Source: Immersiella caudata
Lineage: Eukaryota; Ascomycota; Sordariomycetes; Sordariales; Lasiosphaeriaceae
NCBI GenBank assembly: GCA_030512335.1
Contig: JAULSU010000008.1
Coordinates: 62,001 to 126,000 of the forward strand
Direction of reading: 5' to 3'
DNA length: 64,000 nt
The notes below the pieces were generated by a model. That model was not told the origin of the DNA. It saw only the letters and a list, made by a program, of their open reading frames with translations, and searched no databases. Each line of letters opens with the position of its first letter. The first letter of the stretch is position 1. A program made the position numbers and the translations under genes. Positions 32,497 to 44,092 of the stretch are shown in pieces.

Positions 32497-33318
32497 CGTT
32501 TGAGCAGGTCCTTTGGTTTTCTCTTCTGTGCGAATTGAACCCCACGCGAGGGGCCTCAAGACTCTTTCAGATTTTCAAAGAAGTCCGTGTCGCATGTGTT
32601 AGACAATCGAAAGCATCCAATCCAGTATTCAGGGATGGTTCAAGGGGCACCCAACCTGTCTTGGCGGGGTAGGTCACGCCGGTGGTAATATTGGCTCCGT
32701 CCCGCCTCACAAGTTCCATGGCCGGGGTTGACGTAAACCGCAAACCTGAATGCAGCCAAGGGCTAGGCTCATGCCGCTATGATAGCTCTAGACCAAAAGT
32801 TGAAGCTCGTAAAATAGGTGGGATTTGGACCCCTTTCTCAAAGATAATATCGGGCCATGTAGTACCGAACTAACCCATCCCAAATGCTGAAAAGGGGGCG
32901 TGCTGGGATTCGTGGTGGTCATGTACCTTGCATGCCGCCTTGGCTTATTACCCATGGTACGTGATGTCAGCATGGGTGCAACGGTACTATGCCGATTAGG
33001 TACAAACTAGCGGCGGTTCCTTTCAGATGTAAGCCCAAGTACCAGTACTTGTGTCCAAATTATGGTCCCCGTGATAGCAGCTGCATGTCTTGGGACAGTG
33101 GCATTTACTGATAACTCTGTCTGAGCCACGGCCCTGACAAAGCCAAGAGTTTGCCTATAGGCACGAGGCCTGTGCGACAGCTTGAACATTGGCAACAAGT
33201 CTTTTTGTCTCCTTTTTCTTGCTTTTTGGGGGTCTCAGACGAAAGATCAAGAAGAGCCTTTGAAAACGGTCACGCGAATATTCCTCTCCCTTCATGTTCC
33301 CACATCCGCAGTGCAAGA
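32497..33318. other. Intergenic region, divergent promoters
   Basis: About 0.8 kb between two divergent genes for secreted proteins. No recognisable gene, repeat or RNA. Confidence 0.5.
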
Positions 33319-34251
33319 ATGGACATGCGCTTCCTACTCGGTCTTGCCCTTGCGGCGTTGGTTCAATCATACGTGTCGCAACCTCTGTACCTGTCTAATA
33401 GAGCTCGTCTTCACAACCTCAAGCGCGGCATCTCCAGCGATCCGTCCTGCCCGGACAATTTTCTTTGCGTGGAGGAGGCCTGCGTTGGCTCCGTCGTGTG
33501 CCCGGCCGGATACAGGTGCATCAACTTTGAGGGAAACAACGCGTGCGCACCCATCAGGTCTCAGTTCTGCGCCTTGAACCCCACGACTCTTGTTGGTGTA
33601 GGCTGTTGGGGGGGCATTTGCTGGTGAGTTTCTCCGGTTCTTATTCATCTTTTTTCATATCTTGCTTTTTCTCTTGTTGTCCGTGTCTTAGCTGACCCAG
33701 CGCATAGCCATGGACAATGCTATGTCCAAGAAGCAGTCTGCTGCGACCGGCCTTCTGTGACATGCACCCTTGGGACGGCGTGCAATGTTTGCCCGCCGGA
33801 TCAAGTCTGCGACGGCAGTGCCAGCAACGGGTGCCGTGCCGAGGGGGCCAGCTCATCGATCTCTAGCACATCACCCGTCCCTACCCCGCCACCGAGCAGC
33901 TCCATCGCTGGTCCATCTGCCACGAGCAGCCAGCCGCCGACAAGCAGTGGCACTCCCAGTTGCCGTATTGACTCGGCCGCGTCACTTATTGTACGCAGCG
34001 GGTCCAGTCCACTGTCGGGAAGCGCATTGAGTCAGGACTGTCTCCTCTCTCTCAATGATGGCTGGCGCTACTTCGGCGTCGAGCACGGCGTTGAGTGCTT
34101 CTGGGGCAATTCTCTCGCCAACGCCACCGTCCTGGACCCGGATTGCTCAACGAGCTGCCCCGATGGCCAAATCGGACCCAACACGTGCGGTGCTGGCTCC
34201 AGCGGTGTCACGCTGTTTGAGAACGATGCATGGGAGCCAATTTCTCAGTAA
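33319..34251 (+). CDS. Secreted Cys-rich protein with C-terminal half WSC domain
   Basis: Exons 33319-33623 and 33708-34251, 282 residues; the intron has GTGAGT, GCTGACC branch and CATAG. The start gives a signal peptide (MRFLLGLALAALVQS). Residues 35-130 contain about 17 cysteines in short CxxxxCVxxxC-like spacings; a Ser/Thr/Pro linker follows; the end matches the second half of a WSC domain (DGWRYFGVEHGVECFWGN, then DCSTSCPDG). The WSC motif ECxCG reads ECFWG here, losing one conserved Cys. WSC domains bind fungal wall glycans or occur in surface sensors. The downstream gene at 35556 carries a nearly identical stretch (EGWRYFGVENGNECFCGN), suggesting shared ancestry of the C-terminal module. 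Confidence 0.8.
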
Positions 34252-35555
34252 ATGCAGGCAACGACGATTTAGTCTTCTCCTTTATCTTGGGTATTGGAAC
34301 GTTATCTTGGCACCAGAGAGCACTTTTGTTACAGTATGAGGGCTTGTTTGTGTACGTAGTGTTTCGTTATGAGAGGCAGAAAAGACAGTGCTGTTATCTT
34401 TGACTTTGCACTGAGGCTCCCTGACTTGTGTAAGATGTGCATGAGCACATCGAAGCCCGCCTTGCGGCATTCCAGGTTAGCCTTTCCTCCCAATACGTCT
34501 ATCGCCCGTGACAGTTCAACCTCCCACCATAGTCCCATGAAGTCGACATCAAAGCGCCTCTGAAATTGGCATTATCACGCAGATTCCTCTTTCCACCAGA
34601 CTCCATTGGGCCGTACCCCTCCAAACGACTTTGCTTACCTAGGTATCCAAGGCAGCCTCGGAGCTCAATGTGCCGAAAGTTCATCTGACATTGTCCCTTA
34701 GCGGTGTGATGCGGCCGATGGGCCGCGTGGGGGCTGAGTAATCAAATCAATAATGGTAGCCACGAAGGTCACTCTTCCGTCTGGCTTTACACCACAGGGC
34801 TGGAGATTTGCCGGCCATTCCCGTCAGGTGTTGCGCGCCGAAATCGTCTTGAATGACATCTGCAAAGTGACCCTGGGCTGACTATCGGCTCTTGGCCGCA
34901 TGTGTCATTGGAAGCGAATTGCTAGCCGCGTACCGAGTATGTCGTCAACTGACCACCTTGAGCCGCTTTTGGTGCGTGACTCCAGTGTTACCTTGCTCTC
35001 AAAGTGATACGATTATCTCTTTTAGGGCAAAATGCAATTACCAAGGAGCTAGGACGGGCTCGCGCTTAACTAGCGTCTACCTTGGCTCGGCTTGCTGACA
35101 GGCAGCAGCGTGACAACGCGTCGCGGGCAGCGTGCCGGCGTACTGGCGTGCTGACGGCGCTAAAACATTTTTGCAATACTAACCTTCAGCCCAGGCTCAC
35201 GGATGTATCTCGGTTTCTGGGCCTTCTGCAAGGTACCCGCCCTTACATGTACATACAGTATCTCCGCAGGTACTCGACCAGGAGAAAAACTCGGTGGATT
35301 GGCGGCACCTTACGCTAGCAATACCCCTGTCTTTTAGTCATCTCTGCCCAGCATGTGCTTGTGCTCGTCCATATCGACCACATGGACGGCGCGCCTTTGC
35401 GCGCCTCAGCCGTGATATGTATGAGCATTCCATCGGCCCTGAGAGCTGAGTTTGGATTCTAGAACCTCCAACTTGCGACTAAGTCGCTCCTTTCTGTCCA
35501 AGTTGTGTTCTATCGAGAATCAGTTTGATTGGCGTCCCTGACGGAAGGAACCACC
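34252..35555. other. Intergenic region, no gene seen
   Basis: About 1.3 kb of ordinary composition. Only short ORFs without motifs. It holds the promoter of the SGNH-S8-WSC gene. Confidence 0.5.
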
Positions 35556-38500
35556 ATGGTGCGCCGTTGCTGGGTTCAGCCCCTCATCCTGGGCGTTTGC
35601 GCCTTCCTGGAGTTCGGCCATCTGGCGCGGGCGCAGCAGGAGCCCTTTCCCATCCCGACCGACCCGACACCAATGGTCAGGGCTGGACACAAGTGGACGG
35701 CCTTTGGCGATTCGTACTCGGCAGGCATTGGCGCCGGCAGCTACAACAACGTGCCCAACGGACGCGGCGGAGACTGCCGCCGGACAACCGGATCGTTTGC
35801 CGTTCAGCTGGATGCGTCGCCGGTTCTAGCGACGCCGCACGACTTCCACTTCCTGGCGTGCAGTGGTGCTGTCACAGCCAACGTGAGCGGTCCCCAACTG
35901 GACGACTTCCGCGCCAACTCTCCGCTCGAGAACGACTACGCAACCATCACGATTGGCGGAAACGATGCTGGCTTTGGGACCTATCTCATGGCCTGTCTCT
36001 ACAATTACAAGTACGACTGTGCGGAAGCGAAGCAAAACACAGCCAATCAGATGCTCAACATGACGACAATGTTGGTCGACGTCTATTCGCGCATCATCGA
36101 CGCCGCGACCGAGAGAGTGAGCGAAGGCCAGGAACACAGCGAGTTTTTTCTTCATGTCGTCGGATACCCCAGATTCTTCAGCACCGCAACCAATGAGTGC
36201 GACAACTACTCGCTTGCTTTGTTCAGCCCGGAGAGCACCAAGTTGACCGTCGCGCGGCGCACCGAAATCAACGACTTGGTCATCACCATGAACGGAAAGA
36301 TCAGCGCCGCCGTGGAGCTTGTCAACATCCGATACGGCTACGAGAGAGCCCGTTTTGTCGATGTTGACCCACTGTACGAAACCCATCGCTTTTGCGAAGA
36401 AGGCCAGACGTCACCGTCGCGCGACGATAACACTTGGTTCTTTCTCATGCTTGGCCGCGATGCACCCCCCGAGGTCGGTGGCGACCCCGATCCCCCGCCC
36501 ACTCCAGCCGAGTGCGAGGCTCTCAGCGCGAACCCTAACCCAACCATGGGCGAAGATATGGGCCTCCTGCTCTGGTGCGGCCTACTCGAGGCTCAAGCCG
36601 CCGGTCAGCCTCTACCGGACTGGGCTACCGACGGCAGCGGCGACTTCTGGCCTGATTGGGGGTCTAATATATATCGCATCTTCCACCCCAAATCACGCGC
36701 CCTTCAGGCCACCAAGCAGGCCCTCGAAGCCGATTGGGACAGGACGCCCAGCGACAAACTCTACCCCGTCTTGATCATGTTCAACGGCACCTCTGAGGAA
36801 TTTGAATCCATGATCGACGAGTTGCAGAAGCCACCTGCTAGCGACCGCCCGAGTCGGCGCTGGGAGCGGGACGGCCTGGATCTGAGGGGCTACTCCTTTT
36901 GGTTGTCGCCAGCGCAGGCCGACCAACTGCAAAAACAGAACCTGGGTGTGGTTGGCATCAGCTTTGAGGACCAGCATCCCTTCAACTCGGAGATGCAGCC
37001 ACCAGAGCCTAGCACGAGACGCCGCAGGGAAGATATCGAACCTCAGGACGCGTCATCACTGCCACGCAATGATACTAGCAACGCAACCATGGGGGACGAC
37101 ACGCTCCCTTCGGAGAATGGCACCCTGCACCGCCGGCAAGTTTCGTCCTGGCCCCTGCATTTGCAAAGTGACCCGGGTTGGGGCCTAAAGTACTTGTCCA
37201 CTCCGCCCCGGCGCATTGGTCGCAGGTACTACCACTACGATGGCTTTGTTCACAACATGGCCGGAGGTGCGCCAAACACCTTGATATATGTGCTTGACAC
37301 AGGCGTCCAACCCCATCCGCAAGTAGGTAGCTACAAAATCCGTCAAGGCCTCGGCTGGGGAAGCTAACCGGTATTGCAATGTCAGGAATTTGGAACTCGC
37401 CTCCTGGAAGGGTATTCTGCACCAGGGCTGGCTATTGAGGGCTTTCCGCCTGGCCAAGGCGATGATTACCGTGAGTTTCTTCCCCCCATTTTTTGGCCTC
37501 GCTCTTTGCTCCTTTCTTGTAGGGAGGCAATAGCAGCATGCCTCACCACCCTCCCCCCCCTTTTTTTTTGGTTTCAGCTTGACTGATGACCGTCAGCCCA
37601 CGGAACCAAGGTTGCTAGCGTTGCCGCTGGTTCCACAGTGGGAGTTGCTAGAGGTGCGAGGATTATCCCCGTCAGATGCATGGGCAAGTTGCAAGGCGGC
37701 ACACCATCCATATATGCTGCCTGGCTCTTCGATTGCCTACAGTGGATCTACAACAACGCAAGATCGAGGGGCGCCACAGGACGAGCTGTCATCAATTACT
37801 CTTTCCAATACAAATTTGGCAAGTTTGACGGACCCTACGACAGTTCCATTGAGGCAAGCCGCAGATCGGATCCCTGGCACAAGTTTCTACCGATGTTTGC
37901 CGCGCTTGGGATTCCGGTAGTATGCGTTGCGGGCAATGAAGATTTGCCGCCTTCAGAGACGGGTAACTACTCTCCTAGTCGCTACGCTTACCATACTGAG
38001 GTGGGAGGAGAGACCCTCATTGTCGCGGGCGCTTCCAATGATGTCGGAGAGAGGTGGGTGAGCAACACACCCAAGGGGGGTTCCAGTACGTTCATGTGCT
38101 ATTATTCATCGCACTGACGTGTTACGACCTGGGCGGCTCCCATGCTGACCACTATGATCCCCTTTTAGACCGGTTCCTCAGCGTCACCGCCTTCGCACCT
38201 GGAGCAAACGTTCGCGTCGTCTCGACCGACGGCCCCGAAGCCGTCTCAGGCACCTCGTTTGCGGCGCCCTATATCTCGGGACTCATCGCCACCTGGATGT
38301 CACGGCCAGATACTAGAGACCGCCTGACTCGGGGTGGTGTTGGAAATTTCGCCAAATACGTCAAGGAATTTGTCACAGAAGTTGCAGACTTTGCAACTGA
38401 CCCCGCGACTGACCCCTCTAGCAAGGTCAGGGGTAAGTGCTTTAGCCCCCTTGGGTTGTCGAGCGGCAGCTGACTGTTGTCATGACATTCAGTTGTTGGA

Positions 38501-39847
38501 ACGTATGACTATATTGAATGCCCCGGACAGCATATAAATTTCCCTCCAGCGACTGGCGGCTTGAATCTGGTGCGCGACGAGAGTGGGCAAGTTTACGGCC
38601 CCCAAGGTCTACCATGCTTGGGCAACTATGCGCCAGAAGCCGTTGACTCTTTTCGGTACGCTGGATGCCGGCCAGATACGCAAGGAGAGCATTCAGCTCT
38701 GCTCCAAAGGAGGATGGCTTCGGGTGACTGGGACCTTTCCCGCTGCGCGCAGTCCTGCCGGGGTCTAAATGATCAGGATCAGGATATCATCATGTTTGGT
38801 CTCAAAAATGGGTACGTACATCAAACTCCCCTCTCGTATCACCGAGACTGTCCCCGTGCTCGCACATCACATCTAATACGGGTCAAATTGTCTAGCCGGT
38901 GCTACTGCGGCCAAAGAATACTGGCATCCCCTGCTCCCCCGACTGTCTTGGGCAACAGGTGCTCCACGCTATGCGTCACCAGCTCCACGCTGTGTGGTGG
39001 TCCCGGGCACATGTCGTTGTACACCTCGACTGGAACATTGGCCGCAGCGCGGGATTTGAGCCATAGGAATTGGGGCACGGTTCGTTGCGTCAACGACGTA
39101 CTGACGGGACTGACGGTCACGGTGCCAGGGGGTGTGACGCCCGAAGCATGCGGCGATGCCTGCAGAAACGCATTTGAGGACACAAGGTACTTCAGCCTCA
39201 TAGGTGGTGACACCTGCAAGTGCGGAAACGTGCTCAGGAAGCGACCTCCCACCGGCCCCCATGATCAGGGTCCCATAACAACTCCCGGAGCAGAGACGGT
39301 CCCGATGTTGAACTGCAACGTGGCTTGCACCGCCGACCCAACGTCGCTGTGCGGTGCTTCCAGTGGGACAGAAGCCATTCTCTACCAGAGGACACATCCC
39401 AAACTCCAACACGCCCTTTCCGGTGGCTGGGAGTACCAGGGTTGCCACCAAGACGCCGAACCCCGAATACTCGGAGGACCGATGTACGGCGGCCAGACAC
39501 AACTGCAGCCTTCGACCTGCGCCGTCCTTTGCGAGGGCTGGCGATACTTTGGCGTCGAGAACGGGAACGAGTGTTTCTGCGGCAACGAGCTCGACCACAC
39601 CACACTGACCGCTGAAGACGAATGCTCCACGCCTTGCACCGGCGACAGCGACGAGGTGTGCGGCGGTCATTGGCACATTGGCGTCTGGGAAGACACGGAC
39701 TGGCAGGACGACAGTGGCACCGATCCGACGCCATCTAGCTCGGTACCCTCGAGCGTTAGCGCTACCAGTACCCCCACGCCGTCGTCAGAGCCTCCCGCTG
39801 CGATTCCGACAAACTACAAGCCGATTTGGTGTGGCTGTGAGGATTGA
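35556..39847 (+). CDS. Secreted three-part protein: SGNH/GDSL esterase + subtilisin (S8) protease + three WSC domains
   Basis: Six exons (35556-37322, 37386-37470, 37597-38085, 38169-38432, 38493-38811, 38896-39847) give 1291 residues with every phase consistent. The ATG at 35556 (ACCACCATGG) opens a signal peptide. SGNH part, about 45-300: FGDSYSAG (S53), ITIGGNDAGF (N136), DPLYETHRF (D271, H277). An S8 domain follows a 200-residue linker: YVLDTGVQP (D581), YPHGTKVASVAAG (H619), CVAGNEDLP (N731), SGTSFAAPYISGL (S810), so the full catalytic set is present. WSC-like domains lie near 880-1290; cores are NGRCYCGQ, GDTCKCGN and NECFCGN. A Ser/Thr/Pro stretch precedes the end; no membrane helix is seen. 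It is probably a secreted, wall- or glycan-bound enzyme that cuts ester bonds and protein. Substrates are unknown. Confidence 0.9.
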
Positions 39848-40021
39848 TGGGACTATGCGCGCTACCTCGCTATTTTGCTCTTTTCTTTGTAGATTACCGG
39901 TCATTCTTCTTTCTTTTGTAGATATTGAGAATAAGGAAATTCACTTTCATCTCCAATTTTTGCTTCACTGCGGCGATCAGACCGCTATCCTGAGAGAAAA
40001 GATGATGCTTCTCGCGAGAGG

Positions 40022-41326
40022 CTAAAGTGGGATGCAGAACGAGCCATCCGGGAGTTGGCAATCCGCAATTCCGAATCTCTTGCTCTTGGAGAAGAAAGCA
40101 AAACATCCCGTCTGGAAACCCTCAAAGACCTCGATGAACCTGCCAGTCTCGAGAGCAATCCCTTCTCCGTGCCCTTGAGCCTTGGTCCGCAAACCCTTTG
40201 CCGCGGCGTCGAACGCATCCGCCGAGCGACTCAACTCCTGGACCAACTTCCCAACGATTTCGTCCATGGACGCACCAGATTCGTGCAGATGGATTGGGAT
40301 CAAGCTGGTCAGCGTCATGTCGTTGAGCTCCTTTCGCAGGGAGAGCAGATCGTTGCAGCTTGTGGGTCCGGTCAGGGGTAAACTCCAACAAAGGGGGAAG
40401 TGGAGGTAAACACCACTCACACGCAGGTCTGGATGCTGGCTTCCCGCCGCATGGTCATGACCTCGGGTGCCCGGGCAATTGCATCGGGGAGGTTTGTACC
40501 AGCTACGTACCTGTAACCGTTATCAGACCGATCCTTGAGATGGTGTTTGTTGGATCACAATACTATTGTGGTCAACGACAAAGAAAAACACTCACTGGTG
40601 GAGATCGCAGATTGAATCAACGGCGCCAGTCCCTAGCCGGAACGCATCATACTGCTCGACGGTAGGAAAACGGCGTTCCAGGGTCAGTCGATGCTGTTCC
40701 TCATTAGAAGGGCCCATGAAGAACTCCAAGTCTTTGAGGAAGCGGGGGATGCTGATGTTGGGTGCATCCCGGAGAGCGGGCACAATGGCTGAGAAGAAGT
40801 TGCAAACTGGTGCGAACCCAATCAGAGTCTTCTCGATGTCATTGTAGTTTGGGGCACCGTTAAGGAGGGCGGACTCGACGAAGTGGTACATGCCCAGCCG
40901 GTACTTGTTCGACAGGTTGAGGTCCGACGCTTGATCCTTAACGTTGGTATCGGCCTTCCGGTCGAACTCGTCGTCGAAGAGGTGCAGGAAGACGAGGAAG
41001 AGGCCCATGCCCCGCAGCTGAGGCCAGTCGGCGCAGGGATACGACCTGTGCCCGCCGTGTAAGCGAGGAAGGAAAGGGCGGAATGCCAAGGGATTCACAT
41101 ACCGGCAAGTGAGCAGGGCAAAATCCATTGACTTGGCCGCATTGGCGCGTTCTTCTTGAAAGCATCCATCGAGTTGCTGGTTGATCTCCATGACAAGTCT
41201 GTCGTAGTGAGAGTTGAGGCCTTGTTTCCATCGGCCGTAGACAGAGTCCAAGTTGGGCACTCTCAAAACCGAGCCTCTGAGCTTGCGAGCTATAGGGGTA
41301 AAGTGGTCTGTTGCTTCGATTGCCAT
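40022..41326 (-). CDS. Class I terpene cyclase (sesquiterpene synthase type)
   Basis: Exons 41326-41103, 41045-40596, 40510-40421 and 40358-40022, 366 residues. Intron 1 is 57 bp and in frame, but splicing is favoured by GTATGT and because it leaves the normal spacing before the metal site. Mg2+-binding motifs: FDDEFD (D99, D100, D103) and the NSE triad NDLLSLRKE (N257, S261, E265). The usual C-terminal RY pair reads KRF. Length and motifs fit fungal farnesyl-diphosphate cyclases acting in the cytosol; the product is not predictable. No P450, PKS or prenyl synthase lies in the window, so it looks like a stand-alone cyclase, unless the Cys-rich or MFS genes further on are related. It converges on the SGNH-S8-WSC gene with a 174-bp gap. 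Confidence 0.9.
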
Positions 41327-42559
41327 GGTGGGTGCCCGTTAACAGTGATATGGGGTAATGATGTAGATCGACCCGCGAATACCACACGTCAAGACACCGC
41401 CCGGAACTTTATAGAAGCTGGCTCAACCGGGACGACCATGGAGGTCTGGCCAGGGTATCGTGCCCAGACTCTGCGCTCCCTTGAGCCGACCCTCGCAATC
41501 GTCACCGCCTTTCCCGCGTGTTGGGAGTTATCATGACCGGTGAAGCAGCCCGTCACATTTGGCTGGGTTGTTATCACATTGCAAAACAACTTCATCCACG
41601 AGATATGTTCCGAGACCGTCAATAGCACAGTGCAGCCGCGCGCCACCGAGGTCAGGAGCAGTGTGTTTCTGTCTCACATTTGCTTTTGCCCCACGTCGCC
41701 ACCCATTATTCGCTGCCTGTGCCGCTGATAGTGCTAGAGGTTTTGATACTGGGAAGGACTGGTTTTTGATGCCGCACCTAACGAGACATACCTCTCGTTT
41801 CAGTGGATGGTAACTGAAGTGACTTGGGCTATCCCTTCAGGATCGTTGCTCTTCCCTCAACATCGCTCCTTAGTGGCCGTAAAGTCCTCCTAACTGGGTG
41901 TTTTCCCAAGAGATCTGATTCCTCCAGTATCTGGGCCTTCCGTTCGCATTCTCTGTGTCACCGACGACTTTCGGGTTCGCACCGTAGATGGAGGTGCGAC
42001 CCACTGTGTTGGGCGCAACCCATCGCCGATTCTCGGCCCTCTCTGCATTACGCAAAGTTCTCGTCCCATTGCCTTTTACACGGCCTTTTAAGCAGGTCTT
42101 AGGTACGGTCTCATATTTCTGTGAGGCTGGAATTGGGAGACAGCAGCGGAACCGAGGTTTGGGAGGAAAATGGATGATTTCGACGACTGGTCTCAGCACT
42201 GACGGCGACTGGGTGACAGCAAACGGTTTTTCTCAGCGTGTCGTCCAGTAATGACAGTGGTGATTTTCTATCTTGTGTACTCTAATCCAGTCATGTCCCT
42301 TTTCTCATCAGAATCTGGGCCGTGCGAGTAGGGTTCTCCATTTCCTGAGCCCGTTGCCATGAAAATGCCAAGACAGGCCATGGCGCGATCTCAGCGTCAA
42401 TGTCATAAAACACAAACTTCCAACTCGACTTTTTCCCAAGACATTTCTACTTGCAACCCCCCATTAGCAGGTATTTGACTCGGTACTACAGAACCTTTTC
42501 ACACCGGTGCATCTTCAGCAGACGATTCTTGTGCCCATGCTAACCTGGCGGTATGCTCA
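41327..42559. other. Intergenic region, no gene seen
   Basis: Promoter of the terpene cyclase and about 1.1 kb of sequence without recognisable coding motifs. Confidence 0.45.
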
Positions 42560-42664
42560 CCTCTGGCCGGCGGGGTTGCGGCAGTCGTTGTCGTGGAAGA
42601 GGTCGACAACGACGGCGTTGGATGCAGCTGCAAAGGCAGCGATGATGGTGAGAGAGAACTTCAT
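42560..42664 (-). pseudogene. First exon of a small secreted protein, rest not found
   Basis: From the ATG at 42664 the minus strand reads MKFSLTIIAAFAAASNA, a clear signal peptide, then VVVDLFHDNDCRNPAGQR, ending at a GTGAGC donor near 42559. This opening (aliphatic-DLFxDxxC) is typical of small secreted fungal Cys-rich proteins and resembles the module start in the PL7 gene (VGLKLFHDGHCC). No second exon with matching cysteines was found in the next few hundred bases, so it is either truncated or has an exon I missed. Confidence 0.45.
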
Positions 42665-44092
42665 GTTGATGGGGAGGACGAGAGTTTGATTGAATTGATG
42701 AAATGGAATTGACGAGTGCTGTGAGTGAAGTTGGGAACCAGAGTTCGTGAATGCCTACTTCTATATCTGAATACCCACGTGTCATTTGACCGTTTCTGCT
42801 CTCCATGCCATAGGTTCTCGCATAACGTGGTTCTCCTGACGGCGTAGAATCGTAGAACCAGCTTCTGGCCCAGAACTTTCATATTAGCAATGGCACCCAA
42901 GACACGAGGCGGGCTCCTGCGCGGGCTCCTGAAGGATTCGATGTTGACAATACCCACTACAAGTCCTCGCCTAGTCTCCACAGTCGTCGATCTTGTCATA
43001 CGAGGCGACCGCTTCAGATCTTGAATCACCTAAGAAGGCAAGGCAGAACGTCGCCGCTGTGGTGGACGCGTACTCTGATAATGAATCGATGCTTTTTAGT
43101 TGTTTTAGAGAACCAACAATCCGTTTCATTCCCTGTTGTTAAAAGTACAGAGCAAATCTCTGCCCAAACAAGCAGGTCAGCTGGTACCTGGTGCACTTTT
43201 ATTCAGTTCAGACCTCTTCTGCTAACTTTTTGGATACCTTTCGGCTACTACCTTTGACGTAATTTATCGACACGGTAGGAAGGCACGCATCGGCTTTTGT
43301 CAAACAATGTATAAGTACTGAGTACTTGAATGCGTTGAAGTCGTCTCGCTGGAATCCGAAGGAAGCATCTAATAACCGGTTTGACTTTAGTCTCCGACTC
43401 TTCAAGTTCCTCCCTGCTGGTCCGATATGGAACGAAACTCGTAGCCCCGGGTTCAGCGCCTCCAGTTTCTCAGGGCCACCAGAGCCGCCCCCGATCGTAC
43501 CTCTGCTTCTTTTGGCTTGAGGAAGTTTAGTGTGCGGTGAGGTGGTTCTTTCTGATGCAAGTCTATTGCCCGTGCATTCCAGGCCTACAAGAACAGATTC
43601 ATAGCATGAAAAGCCCCGCAGAACAACTAAAGTGGGCAGGAAAAGAAACAAAAAATACTTCCACACCAGTCAAGTTCTCACTAAAGCAACCGAGCAACCA
43701 ACATGGCGGGCAGCGGCCGCTCGCCAAGCAGTTAGGTCGTAGCACGTCCCACCCGCCCGACCGAATAGGGGAAAACAAGACCGCTTGAGCCCAAGGATGG
43801 GGAAACCCCTGGATCAAGGGGGGCAAAATGGGGGGTTTGGGATCCGGGCGAGGCTTTCCCCTCCTGCGTGCGGCATAGGGAGGCTCGTGTACTTGGTATG
43901 CAGCCGAACCGCAAACGCGGCCCTTGTGGTCTTAGAAGCAGCCCTGATAAGACCCACCCACCACTCACTCGCAGCTTCAAAGTCGAAGCAAGCCACAAAC
44001 TGCCCAGATGTTGATGGCTGCATGCAGTGCCAAGATGCAAAGCACACTGTTCTATTGCCCTACCCCGCACAAGAGAGGATGTATGCTTTGCC
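42665..44092. other. Intergenic region, no gene seen
   Basis: About 1.4 kb. ORFs at 43208-43666 (minus) and 43732-44094 (minus) have no recognisable domain and no splice partners. Confidence 0.4.
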
